From: DASUPK01 sp963833375
GTDB lineage: Bacteria; Actinomycetota; Thermoleophilia; Solirubrobacterales; 70-9
Direction of reading: 5' to 3'
Assembly (NCBI GenBank): GCA_963833375.1
Contig: CAWHXR010000001.1
Coordinates: 310,001 to 374,000 of the forward strand
Length of the DNA stretch: 64,000 bases
A program made the position numbers and the translations under genes. A model generated the notes under the pieces. That model was not told the DNA's origin. It did not search any database and was given only the letters and a program-made list of their open reading frames with translations. This document shows, in pieces, positions 1 to 8,140 of the stretch (positions within the stretch are counted from its first letter, which is position 1; each line of letters starts with the position of its first letter).

Positions 1-866
1 TCGGCGCTGAAGTGCTCCGGAGTGTCCTGCGAGGGGTCGATGGGCAGCTCGCCGTCGGAGGACAGCCGGATGGCGGGCAGGCCAGCCTCGACCAGCGGGC
101 CCTGCTCGCCCAGCCCGGCCGGGAGGGCGAGCCTGAACAGGTCGCTGAGCGGGCCCTCGTCGCCGGCTGGCGTGGCGGTCTCCTTGGAGACCGTCGAGTT
201 GGCCGTGTCGGCCAGCTGGCTCGCCGTGCTCTGGGGGCCGGTCGACCACGGGATCACCAGTGGAGCGACCGGGTGGGTGATCGCGGGCTGGCTCAGGTCG
301 ATCGCCGCGTCGAGCAGGCCTGCGTCCGTGTAGTCACGGACGAAGCGCCTCGCGCCGAGCGCGCCGATGCTCGATCCGTCGGTGGAAACGAAGACGAGGG
401 TCTTGTGGTGGGCCGATCCCGAGAAGCTGTTCGCGATCTCGAGCATCGCCGCGGTCCCGGCCGCGCTGGTCACCGCACCGCTTCCCCGGGCGACGTCGCG
501 AGGAGCGATCAGCGCGATCTGGCGGTTCGACTCCCCGGGGAGGGTGGCGATCAGGTTGCGCAGGTGGACGTCGTGGCCGTGGAAGCTGCCGTCGAAGCGC
601 TGCTCGGAGACCGTCGCCCCGTCGATCGACGAGAACTGCGCCCCGACCTGCTCGGCCATCGCGTTGTCGGCAGCCGAGCCCGGCGTCGGGTACGCGGCCG
701 ACTCCGCGAGCTGCTTCGCGAGCGGGGCGGCGCTCGACGGGTCGAAGGCGTCCGGGGGCACCCCGCCGGTGAGGGAGGAGGGCACTCCCTGCAACGAGAA
801 CATCGCAACGACGGCCGCCAGAGGCACCGAGAGCAGACCAATTCTCCAGAGTCGTAGATCGATCAC
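1..866 (-). CDS. Membrane-anchored M28-type peptidase-like protein, C-terminus outside window
   Basis: Reading leftwards from a GTG at 866, preceded by a purine-rich AGAAGG, there is an open frame that runs off the window start (288 codons seen). The N-terminus has a short basic stretch and one hydrophobic segment (residues about 6-26), so the protein is probably membrane-anchored with its bulk outside. The body resembles the M28 aminopeptidase fold: AAGTAAMLEIA, then HHKTLVFVSTDG and IGALGARRF match the usual DNASGxAxLLELA / DGEExGLxGS layout. The zinc ligands of true M28 enzymes (HxD, DN, EE) are replaced here (APRD, TSA, SS), so catalysis is doubtful. It is divergent from the response regulator, only 23 bp away. 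Fold assignment is inference from motif order. Confidence 0.6.
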   Translation of the reverse strand, partial: MIDLRLWRIGLLSVPLAAVVAMFSLQGVPSSLTGGVPPDAFDPSSAAPLAKQLAESAAYPTPGSAADNAMAEQVGAQFSSIDGATVSEQRFDGSFHGHDVHLRNLIATLPGESNRQIALIAPRDVARGSGAVTSAAGTAAMLEIANSFSGSAHHKTLVFVSTDGSSIGALGARRFVRDYTDAGLLDAAIDLSQPAITHPVAPLVIPWSTGPQSTASQLADTANSTVSKETATPAGDEGPLSDLFRLALPAGLGEQGPLVEAGLPAIRLSSDGELPIDPSQDTPEHFSA

Positions 867-889
867 GGCTTGCCTTCTAACCTTCAGGC

Positions 890-1600
890 ATGGCGCGAGG
901 ACAGGCGCGGATCCTGCTCGTGGACGATGAACAGGCCGTGCAGACGCTTCTCACCTACCCGCTCCGCAAGGAAGGTTATGAGGTGGTGGGGGCCATGGAT
1001 GGACAGGAAGCGCTGGAGCGCTTCTCGGAGGAGCGGTTCGATCTCGTAGTCCTCGACATCATGCTTCCGAAGCTCGATGGGATTGAGGTGTGCAGGCGCC
1101 TCCGCACGCGCAGTCAGGTGCCGATCATCATGCTGACGGCAAAGGGGGACGAGATCGACAAGGTCGCCGGCCTCGAGATGGGAGCCGACGACTACATCAC
1201 CAAACCCTTCTCGGTCCGGGAGTTCCGCAGCCGCGTCAAGGCGGCGCTGCGCCGCGGAGGGATGGCGGTGCAGGCGCTCGCGAACAACGAGCCGATCCGC
1301 TCCGGCGAGCTGGAGATCGACTTCGAGCGGCGCTCGGTGACGCTCGCGGACAAGCCGGCCCAGCTGACCTATGTCGAGTTCGAGATCCTCGCCGCCCTGG
1401 CGGTATCCCCGGGCCGGGTCTTCACTCGCGAGATGCTGCTCGAGCACATCTGGGGCGACTCGACCTACCGAGACCCCCGCACCGTCGACGTCCACATCAG
1501 GCACCTGCGCGAGAAGCTCGAGTCGGACGCCAAGAACCCCGAGTATCTCTTCACCGTGCGCGGCGTCGGCTACCGCTTCCGCGATACAGAGCGCGATTGA
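890..1600 (+). CDS. OmpR/PhoB-family DNA-binding response regulator
   Basis: 236 aa. An N-terminal receiver domain (about 1-120) carries the acidic pair in LLVDDE, the phospho-acceptor Asp56 in VVLDIMLPK, the Thr of MLTAKG and the Lys of TKPFS. The C-terminal half is a winged-helix DNA-binding domain (about 138-232) with the typical ending VRGVGYRF. It is the transcriptional output of a two-component system whose kinase starts inside its stop codon. With an HtrA protease as third gene, the arrangement resembles the mycobacterial MprA-MprB-PepD envelope-stress set; that functional parallel is inference. Confidence 0.93.
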   Translation: MARGQARILLVDDEQAVQTLLTYPLRKEGYEVVGAMDGQEALERFSEERFDLVVLDIMLPKLDGIEVCRRLRTRSQVPIIMLTAKGDEIDKVAGLEMGADDYITKPFSVREFRSRVKAALRRGGMAVQALANNEPIRSGELEIDFERRSVTLADKPAQLTYVEFEILAALAVSPGRVFTREMLLEHIWGDSTYRDPRTVDVHIRHLREKLESDAKNPEYLFTVRGVGYRFRDTERD

Positions 1601-3042
1601 GGCTAGACACTCTCCGCAATCGGCTGGTAGCGCTGATCACCCTGATCACGGCCGCGGCGATCGCGTTCGTCTACCTGTACGTCGTCCCCCAGCTCGAGTC
1701 GAGCCTGACGGCCGAGAAGCTCCGCCGGCTGGAGCGGCTTGGGAACGAGCAGGCGCCTCGCATGGCCCGCGCGCTCGAGTCCGGCGCCTCCCAGCAGCGG
1801 ATCGAGGAGCTGGTCCGCACCACCGCCCAGTCCACCGAGAGCCGGGTGACGCTGCTGGCCATCCGAGACGAATCGGGAGGGCCGGTGCCCGCGTTCGTGC
1901 TCGCGGACTCGCAGGCGGAGGCCACCGCGATCCAGGGTCGTTACCTGACGGCAGACGCGGCGATCTCCGACGGGCACGTCGCCTCGGGGGTGGAGCACGT
2001 GGCCGGGATCCGCGTCGGCACCTCGGCAGTCCCGATTGAGCTTGGCGGCCAGTCCCGCTGGGTAGAGGTCCTCTCGACTCCTCTCGCGGAGGTGAACGAC
2101 GACGTCGCGCTGGTGCGCCGCCAGATCCTGATCGCGGGCCTGATCGCGCTGGTGGCGGCGTCGCTGATCGGGTTCTGGGCATCGGGCGCGGTCTCTCGGC
2201 GGCTGCGGCGGATGCGCGAGGCGGCCGAGGCCGTTGCGGAAGGCCACTTCGACCAGCCGATCCCGATCGACTCCTCCGATGAGCTCGGGCAGCTCGCCCG
2301 GAGCTTCAACGACATGCAGCGCAGGCTCGCCCGCCTCGACAGCTCCCGGAAGGAGTTCATCGCCAACGCCTCTCACGAGCTCCGCACGCCGATCTTCTCG
2401 CTGGGCGGCTTCGTCGAGCTGCTGGAGACCGAGAGCCCCACCGCAGCGGAGCGGCGGGCCTTCGTCGCGGAGATGCGCGCTCAGATCGAGCGGCTGCAGA
2501 AGCTCACCATCGACCTGCTCGACCTCTCGCGCCTGGACGCCGATGTGATGGAGATCCGCCGCGAGCAGGTCGATCTCAAGGAGGCCGCCAGGCAGGTCGC
2601 AAACGAGTTCCGGCCGGCAGCCCAGACCCACGGCTCGACTCTGCAGGTCCGGGGACGCGGGCAGGTCGTCGCGCTCGCGGACCTAAATCGAGTCTCACAA
2701 ATCATCCGTATTCTCATCGACAATGCACTCACCCATACGCCGCAGGGAACGAACGTGACGGTCACCGCTGTGCGCGGAGACGAGTACGCGGAGCTGATCG
2801 TGGGCGACGACGCCAAGAAGGGCATCGACCCTCGCGCGATCGACAAGGTCTTCGACCGCTTCTACACGAGCGACACGGCGACCGGCTCAGGCCTCGGGCT
2901 GGCGATCGCCGACGAGCTCGCGCTGCGCATGAACGGCCGCCTCGACGTCGTCTCACGCCGTGGCTTCACGGCGTTCACCCTCGGCCTCCCGCTGGCCGAG
3001 CGCCGACAGCGCCAGCGAGAGCCGGCAGGAGCGGCTGCGTGA
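1597..3042 (+). CDS. Membrane sensor histidine kinase
   Basis: 481 aa if it starts at TTG 1597, which overlaps the stop of the response regulator (ATTGA); no better start lies between there and the first membrane helix. Order: helix 1 (about 10-30), an extracytoplasmic sensor stretch of about 140 residues without a recognised fold, helix 2 (about 170-195), a HAMP linker, a HisKA domain with phospho-acceptor His260 in NASHELRTP, then an HATPase_c domain with the N box (RILIDNALTHTP) and G2 box (GSGLGLAI). It should sense an envelope signal and phosphorylate the preceding regulator. Its stop overlaps the HtrA start (GTGA), so the three genes are translationally coupled. Confidence 0.9.
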   Translation: MRLDTLRNRLVALITLITAAAIAFVYLYVVPQLESSLTAEKLRRLERLGNEQAPRMARALESGASQQRIEELVRTTAQSTESRVTLLAIRDESGGPVPAFVLADSQAEATAIQGRYLTADAAISDGHVASGVEHVAGIRVGTSAVPIELGGQSRWVEVLSTPLAEVNDDVALVRRQILIAGLIALVAASLIGFWASGAVSRRLRRMREAAEAVAEGHFDQPIPIDSSDELGQLARSFNDMQRRLARLDSSRKEFIANASHELRTPIFSLGGFVELLETESPTAAERRAFVAEMRAQIERLQKLTIDLLDLSRLDADVMEIRREQVDLKEAARQVANEFRPAAQTHGSTLQVRGRGQVVALADLNRVSQIIRILIDNALTHTPQGTNVTVTAVRGDEYAELIVGDDAKKGIDPRAIDKVFDRFYTSDTATGSGLGLAIADELALRMNGRLDVVSRRGFTAFTLGLPLAERRQRQREPAGAAA

Positions 3043-4226
3043 GAAGGATCTCAAGCCGGCTCTGGCTCACCCTCATCGCGGTCCTCGCAACGGGCCTGAT
3101 CGCCGCGGGCTGCGGCGGGGGCGGCGACACCACGGTGTCCGCGTCGAACGCGCCGGCCACCACGCAGCAGGTCGTGGTCGAGTCGAGCGGCGGCAGCTTC
3201 AACCCGGCCCAGATCTACAAGGACGTCTCCCCCGGCGTCGTCACCATCACCTCCGTCTTCGACTCGAGCGGCAACTCGCTGCTCGGCGGCGGCGCCTCGG
3301 CCGGGCAGGGCTCCGGCTTCGTGATCGACAAGGAAGGCGACATCGTCACCAACACCCACGTGGTCACCAGCGGCGGGCGACTCAACGGAGGCGGCAGCCC
3401 CCATGAGGCGAAGCAGGTCTTCGTCGAGTTCGGGGACCGCAACCGGGTCCCGGCCGACATCGTCGGGTTCGACGCCGACGCCGACGTGGCGCTGGTCAAG
3501 GTCGATCCCAGCGGCCTGGACCTGGAGCCCCTGACGCTCTCGGATCGCTCGAGCTTCGCCGTCGGCGAGCCGGTCGCGGCGATCGGCAGCCCCTTCGGCG
3601 AGGACCAGTCGCTCTCGATCGGCGTGATCTCGGCGACCAACCGGACCGTCGAGGGCCTCACGAACTTCGGCATCGACAACGCGATCCAGACGGACGCCTC
3701 GATCAACCCGGGCAACTCGGGCGGCCCGCTGCTCGACGCCAAGGGCCAGGTGATCGGCATCAACGAGCAGATCGCCTCGAGCTCGGGGAGCAACTCCGGG
3801 GTCGGCTTCGCGATCCCCGTGACCTCGGTGCGCTACTCGGTCCCGCAGCTCAAGGACGGCGGCAAGGTCGAGTACGCGTTCCTCGGCGTGACCAGCGAAT
3901 CCCTCTATCCGCAGCTCGCCGACCACCTCGGGATCGACAGCAAGAGCGGCGCCCTGATCACCGACGTGGTCAACGGCAGCCCCGCCGACGATGCCGGCCT
4001 GAAGGGCGCCAGCGGCGAGACCACGTTCCAGCTCCAGCACATCAAGACCGGCGGCGACGTGGTAGTCGCGGTGGACGGCAAGCCCGTCTTCGCGAACAAC
4101 GACCTCTCCGAGCTGGTCGCCGCGCACAAGCCGGGCGACACAGTCACCCTCGACATCCTGCGCGACGGCCGTCACGCGCAGGTCCAGGTCACGCTCGGCT
4201 CGCGCCCGGCGGACGTAAATCAGTAA
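3039..4226 (+). CDS. HtrA/DegP-family serine protease with PDZ domain, putative lipoprotein
   Basis: 395 aa, starting at a GTG that overlaps the kinase stop. An N-terminal signal peptide ends at a possible lipobox with Cys25 (LIAAGC), followed by a Gly run and a low-complexity linker. The trypsin-like domain shows the full triad: His107 (TNTHVV), Asp149 (DADVALVKVD) and Ser227 (NPGNSGGPLL). A C-terminal PDZ domain (about 280-385) contains the FLGV loop region and VVAVDGKPV. Family members degrade or refold damaged envelope proteins. Being third in an operon with a two-component system suggests stress-induced expression and feedback on the sensor. Confidence 0.93.
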   Translation: MRRISSRLWLTLIAVLATGLIAAGCGGGGDTTVSASNAPATTQQVVVESSGGSFNPAQIYKDVSPGVVTITSVFDSSGNSLLGGGASAGQGSGFVIDKEGDIVTNTHVVTSGGRLNGGGSPHEAKQVFVEFGDRNRVPADIVGFDADADVALVKVDPSGLDLEPLTLSDRSSFAVGEPVAAIGSPFGEDQSLSIGVISATNRTVEGLTNFGIDNAIQTDASINPGNSGGPLLDAKGQVIGINEQIASSSGSNSGVGFAIPVTSVRYSVPQLKDGGKVEYAFLGVTSESLYPQLADHLGIDSKSGALITDVVNGSPADDAGLKGASGETTFQLQHIKTGGDVVVAVDGKPVFANNDLSELVAAHKPGDTVTLDILRDGRHAQVQVTLGSRPADVNQ

Positions 4227-4238
4227 GAAACAGCCGCC

Positions 4239-5165
4239 ATGCAGATCCGTGAGCTGGTCACCGACCTCGCCTCGACGCTGCGCGAAGAGGTCCTCCCGCA
4301 CCTCGGCGCCCACGCTGAGCGCGCCCACTCGGGCGCGGCCGAGGGCGGCGACGTCACGTTCCAGATCGACCAGCGCGCCGAGGACCGGATGGAGGCCTTC
4401 CTCGCCGAGCGGGCCCCGGAGATCTCGTTCTACTCGGAGGACCGCGGGCTCGTCTCCCCCACGGGGGACCGGGCGGAGTGGGTCCTGGTCGTCGACCCGA
4501 TCGACGGCACCCGGCCCGCTCTGGCGGGGCTCGAGTCCTGCTGCGTCTCGGTCGCCGCGGCTCACCTCGACACCGATCCCACCATGAGCGACGTCGAGGT
4601 CGGCTGCATCCTCGAGCTGAAGAGCGGGCGGGGATTCGTCGCGGAGCGAGGGTCGGGGCTGGATCCGGCGGCGCGCCTCTCGCAGAACACCTCCCTCGAG
4701 CGGATGTTCTGGACCTACGGCTTCCGGGGGCGCCCGGCGCGGGCGCTGGCCGAGGTCCTCGCCGAGCTGATTGACGCCTCGTCGGTGGGCGGGGGGACCT
4801 TCGACCTCGGCTCCGCGACCTTCGACATGACCCGGGTGGTGACCGGGCAGCTCGACGCCTACATAGAGCCCGGCCCGCGGATGATCGACGACGTCCCCGG
4901 CATCCGCGAGGAGTTCGAGCGCATCGGCGGCGGGTCCGTCCTCAACAACTCGCCCTACGACTTGGCGGCGGCCACGATCTGCCTGCGGGAGGGCGGCGCG
5001 GTGGTCACCGACGCATACGGCGGGTCGCTCGCCGACCGGCCTCTGCTCGGCTCGAGCCACGAGTTCCAGATGTCCTGCGTGGCAGCCGCCAACCAGGAGC
5101 TGCACGGGGCGATCTGCGCGGAGCTCGACGCCGGAATCGAGCGGCTGCGCGCCGCCTCGGCCTGA
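4239..5165 (+). CDS. Inositol monophosphatase-family phosphatase
   Basis: 308 aa, 12 bp after the HtrA gene. The family signature is clear: an acidic residue in FYSEDRG (place of the usual GEE), then WVLVVDPIDGTRPA, the metal-binding DPIDGT motif, and a late Asp pair in MIDDVPG. Known members are Mg2+-dependent phosphatases of inositol phosphate, fructose bisphosphate, PAP or related substrates; the exact substrate cannot be told. The Arg-Pro-Ala following DGT replaces the common Thr-Asn-Phe, so it is not a standard SuhB. The next two genes make trehalose and trehalose-6-phosphate and no OtsB-type phosphatase is visible, so a role in sugar-phosphate removal is possible but speculative. Confidence 0.85.
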   Translation: MQIRELVTDLASTLREEVLPHLGAHAERAHSGAAEGGDVTFQIDQRAEDRMEAFLAERAPEISFYSEDRGLVSPTGDRAEWVLVVDPIDGTRPALAGLESCCVSVAAAHLDTDPTMSDVEVGCILELKSGRGFVAERGSGLDPAARLSQNTSLERMFWTYGFRGRPARALAEVLAELIDASSVGGGTFDLGSATFDMTRVVTGQLDAYIEPGPRMIDDVPGIREEFERIGGGSVLNNSPYDLAAATICLREGGAVVTDAYGGSLADRPLLGSSHEFQMSCVAAANQELHGAICAELDAGIERLRAASA

Positions 5166-5197
5166 CGAGTACTTTTCCGCCCTTGCGGACACAACTC

Positions 5198-5252
5198 TCG
5201 GGTCGCTCCTCCAACAACTCACGGGTCGCGCTGTCGCGCGCCCTCGCGTCAT
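5198..5252 (+). repeat. Dispersed palindromic repeat, copy A
   Basis: A short unit (TCGGGTCGCTCC) is followed by a hairpin unit, ACGGGTCGCGC-TGTC-GCGCGC, and the tail CCTCGCGTCA. A third degenerate tail (GGGGCGTCCTCGCATAAC) follows before treT. Related copies lie at 9071-9125, 46929-46960 and 44051-44095, and inverted at 21066-21115 and 21419-21453. It fills the gap between the phosphatase and treT genes. Confidence 0.75.
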
Positions 5253-5280
5253 CGGGGCGTCCTCGCATAACGGGGGTTCG

Positions 5281-6519
5281 ATGCTTCAAGAGGTAGCGCT
5301 CGGCAACAAGTCGCTGGCCGACTACACCCACCTGGCCGGCCGGGGCCTGGTGGACGAGGTTCGCGAGCTCGCTGAGAACCTGCAAGGGAGGCGCATCCTG
5401 CACGTCAGCGCGACCGCCTTCGGCGGCGGCGTCTCGGAGATCCTCTACACGCTCGTCCCGCTGATGCGCGACGTCGGTCTGGAGTGCTCCTGGCAGGTGA
5501 TCATGGGCCGCGAGGAGTTCTTCAACGCGACCAAGCTCCTCCACAACTCGCTGCAGGGCGACCCGAACACGCTCACCCCCAGCCAATGGGAGCTGTTCGA
5601 CCACTACAACAAGATGAACGCCGAGGGCCTCGACGGCGAGTGGGATGTGATCGTCGTTCACGACCCGCAGCCGGTCGGGATTCGCCACAACGCCATCGAT
5701 CACGCGAAGAACTGGATCTGGCGCTGTCACATCGACCTCTCGGAGCCGAACCCGGAGCCGATCAACCGACTGTTGCCGCTGATCTCGGAGTACGACGTCA
5801 CGGTCTGGCACATGGAGCAGTACGTGCCGAATGAGCTCGACGGGCACGGCGGGGTGCGGATCGTCCCTCCGGCGATCGACCCCCTCTCCCCCAAGAACAT
5901 GGCGCTCTCCCCCGACGACGCCTCCTTCGTCTGCAACCAGTTCGGGATCGACGTCGACCGCCCGATGATCTGCCAGGTCTCCCGCTTCGATCCCTGGAAG
6001 GACCCGATCGGCGTGATCGACGCTTACCGCCACGTCACCAAGGAGCTGCCGAACGTGCAGCTCGCGCTGGTCGGCTCGATGGCGACCGACGACCCGGAGG
6101 GCTGGGAGTTCTTCCACCGCACCTTCGAGTACGCGGGCTCCGACCCCGACATCAAAATCCTCAACAACCTCAACAACGTCGGCGCGATCGAGGTGAACGC
6201 CTTCCAGTCGCAGTCCGACGTCGTCCTGCAGAAGTCGATCCGCGAGGGCTTCGGGCTGACGGTCGCGGAATCGCTCTGGAAGGGCAGGCCGACCATCGGC
6301 GGCGACGTGGGCGGCATCCCGCTTCAGATCGTCGACGGCGAGGACGGCTACCTGGTCTCCTCGCCCGACCAGGCCGCCGAGCGCTGCATCGAGATCCTCC
6401 AGGACCCGGAGCTGGGCCGGAAGCTCGGCCGCGCCGGCAAGGAACGGACCCGCGACCGTTTCCTTACCCCGCGCCTGCTGCTCGACTGGCTGCGGATCTT
6501 CACCTCCCTGGATTCGTAA
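5281..6519 (+). CDS. treT: TreT-like trehalose synthase (GT4 glycosyltransferase)
   Basis: 412 aa. The N-terminus matches the TreT/trehalose phosphorylase type: residues about 38-60 contain RRILHVSATAFGGGVSEIL, the glycine-rich acceptor loop. The C-terminal Rossmann domain has VSRFDPWKDP and the nucleotide-sugar site REGFGLTVAESLWKGRP. TreT enzymes join NDP-glucose and glucose to trehalose in one step, without a phosphate intermediate. The gene is followed after 52 bp by a trehalose-6-phosphate synthase gene, so two routes to trehalose sit side by side, probably for osmotic or desiccation protection. The ATG start follows copy A of the palindromic repeat. The donor nucleotide cannot be read from the sequence. 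Confidence 0.85.
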   Translation: MLQEVALGNKSLADYTHLAGRGLVDEVRELAENLQGRRILHVSATAFGGGVSEILYTLVPLMRDVGLECSWQVIMGREEFFNATKLLHNSLQGDPNTLTPSQWELFDHYNKMNAEGLDGEWDVIVVHDPQPVGIRHNAIDHAKNWIWRCHIDLSEPNPEPINRLLPLISEYDVTVWHMEQYVPNELDGHGGVRIVPPAIDPLSPKNMALSPDDASFVCNQFGIDVDRPMICQVSRFDPWKDPIGVIDAYRHVTKELPNVQLALVGSMATDDPEGWEFFHRTFEYAGSDPDIKILNNLNNVGAIEVNAFQSQSDVVLQKSIREGFGLTVAESLWKGRPTIGGDVGGIPLQIVDGEDGYLVSSPDQAAERCIEILQDPELGRKLGRAGKERTRDRFLTPRLLLDWLRIFTSLDS

Positions 6520-6571
6520 GCGCGCACAGAGCCTTCCCGGCTCACCGAGCGTCGCCTGATACAAACGACGG

Positions 6572-8041
6572 GTGCCCGAACGCCCTCTGACCATCGTCTC
6601 CAACCGCGGCCCGGCCGAGTTCGGCCGCGACGACCGGGGCAACCGGATCGTCCACCGAGGCGGCGGCGGGCTGGTTACCGCGCTCTCCGGGCTGGTCTCG
6701 CACCGGCACGCGCTCTGGGTGGCATCGGCGATGACCGAGGAGGACGTCGCGGTCGCCTACGAGGTGGACGGCCCGGTCTCGATCGAGCTCGACGGGATCG
6801 ACTACGACGTCCAGATGGTGGCCTCCAACCCCTCCGCCTACGACCGCTTCTACAACGTGATCGCCAACCCGATCCTCTGGTTCATCCAGCACTACCTCTG
6901 GGACCTCTCGAACGCGCCGGACATCCGGCAGGCCGAGGTCGACGCCTGGGAGGAGGGCTACAAGGTCGTCAACGACGACATCGCCGACGCCGTGATCCGG
7001 GCGATCTCAGATCAGGAGGACCCGGTGGTGATGCTCCACGACTACCACCTCTACACCTGCCCGGGCCCCATCCGGAAGGCTCGCCCCGACGCCTTCCTCC
7101 ACTACTTCGTCCACATCCCCTGGTCTCAACCGGACTCCTGGCGGATCCTCCCCAATCGCTGGCGCGAGGAGATCTACCTGAGCATGCTCTCCAACGACAT
7201 CATCGGCTTCCACACCACCGCCTACTGCCGCAACTTCCTGCAGTGCTGCCGGGAGCTGATGGAACTGGAGACCGACTACGAGCGGATGGCGGTGACGTAC
7301 GAGGGCCGGGAGATCTGGGTCCGCGCCTATCCGCTCTCGATCGACACGCAGCGCCTCTACCGGGCGGCGGAGTCGTCGGACGTCTCCTTCTACGAGAACG
7401 AGCTGCTCCGGCGCCGCCGCGACCACCTGATCATCCGCGTCGACCGGGCCGACCTCTCCAAGAACGTGCTGCGCGGCTTCACCGCCTTCGACGTCTTCCT
7501 CGAGCAGCACCCCGAGTTCCGGGAGAAGGTCACCTTCATCGCCCACCTGCAGCCCTCGCGGCAGGACGTCCCCGAGTACGCGGAGTACCTGGAGCGGATC
7601 GAGGCGCTGGTTGCGGTCATCAACCACCGCCACGGCACCACCGACTGGATGCCGATCGACCTGCGGATCTACGAGAACTTCCACGAGGCCGTCGCGCGCT
7701 ACAAGCACTTCGACCTGCTGATGGTCAACTCGCTGTTCGACGGGATGAACCTCGTCGCCAAGGAGGCGCCGGCGGTCAACACCCGGAACGGCGTCGTGAT
7801 GCTCTCGGAGAACACCGGGGCCCACGAGGAGCTCGGGGACTGCACACTGTCGGTCAACCCGTTCGACATCCAGGAGCAGGCCGACGGGATCTACCGGGCG
7901 CTCATCATGGAGCCCGAGGAGCGCGCCCTCCGCTCCAAGCGCCTCAAGGAGATCATCTCCGAGCGCGATCCGGGGGACTGGATCGACGAGCAGCTCGCCG
8001 ACATCCGCGCGAAGCGGGCGCCGGCCGGCGTCGAGGGCTAG
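6572..8041 (+). CDS. otsA: Trehalose-6-phosphate synthase (GT20)
   Basis: 489 aa with a GTG start. GT20 motifs are present in order: IVSNRGPAEF at the N-terminus, RGGGGLVTALSGL (donor loop), the long conserved HDYHLY and HIPWSQPDSWRILP region, RVDRADLSKNVLRGFTAF, and GMNLVAKEAPA near the C-terminus. It transfers glucose from UDP- or ADP-glucose to glucose-6-phosphate. No phosphatase (otsB) domain is fused and none lies next to it. The stop codon TAG lies in a GCTAGC hexamer directly before a solo IS-type end (8043), so an insertion event seems to have occurred exactly at the gene end without changing the protein. Confidence 0.92.
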   Translation: MPERPLTIVSNRGPAEFGRDDRGNRIVHRGGGGLVTALSGLVSHRHALWVASAMTEEDVAVAYEVDGPVSIELDGIDYDVQMVASNPSAYDRFYNVIANPILWFIQHYLWDLSNAPDIRQAEVDAWEEGYKVVNDDIADAVIRAISDQEDPVVMLHDYHLYTCPGPIRKARPDAFLHYFVHIPWSQPDSWRILPNRWREEIYLSMLSNDIIGFHTTAYCRNFLQCCRELMELETDYERMAVTYEGREIWVRAYPLSIDTQRLYRAAESSDVSFYENELLRRRRDHLIIRVDRADLSKNVLRGFTAFDVFLEQHPEFREKVTFIAHLQPSRQDVPEYAEYLERIEALVAVINHRHGTTDWMPIDLRIYENFHEAVARYKHFDLLMVNSLFDGMNLVAKEAPAVNTRNGVVMLSENTGAHEELGDCTLSVNPFDIQEQADGIYRALIMEPEERALRSKRLKEIISERDPGDWIDEQLADIRAKRAPAGVEG

Positions 8042-8042
8042 C

Positions 8043-8074
8043 TGTAGTTCCTCAGAACGTTGTTCATCCGGGCC
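8043..8074 (+). mobile_element. Solo IS481-type terminal end (remnant)
   Basis: The sequence starting TGTAGTTCCTCAGAACGTTG and continuing to CATCCGGGCC aligns with the left end of the intact IS at 15603 (TGTAATCCCTGAGCCCGTTG ... CATCCGGGCC). It abuts GCTAGC at 8037-8042, an NCTAGN site like the one used by the intact copy. No transposase or matching right end follows; the next 66 bp to 8140 hold nothing recognisable. Confidence 0.6.
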
Positions 8075-8140
8075 GAAGCGTCCCACTCGACATCTGGCTC
8101 GGCATCTCGCGCAGCAGCGCCGGTGCAGGCCGCGACCGGG

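Noticed and set aside
12..857. A 281-codon plus-strand frame at the window start
   Set aside because: It is the antisense of the M28-like gene, whose protein has a signal helix and fold landmarks; the plus frame has only biased composition.
3051..5252. A 733-codon open frame on the minus strand, antisense to htrA and the phosphatase gene
   Set aside because: Low-complexity, Arg/Asp/Leu/Val-rich sequence without motifs, opposite two clearly conserved genes. Long antisense frames are expected at this GC content. The same holds for the long frames antisense to otsA, gyrB and gyrA.
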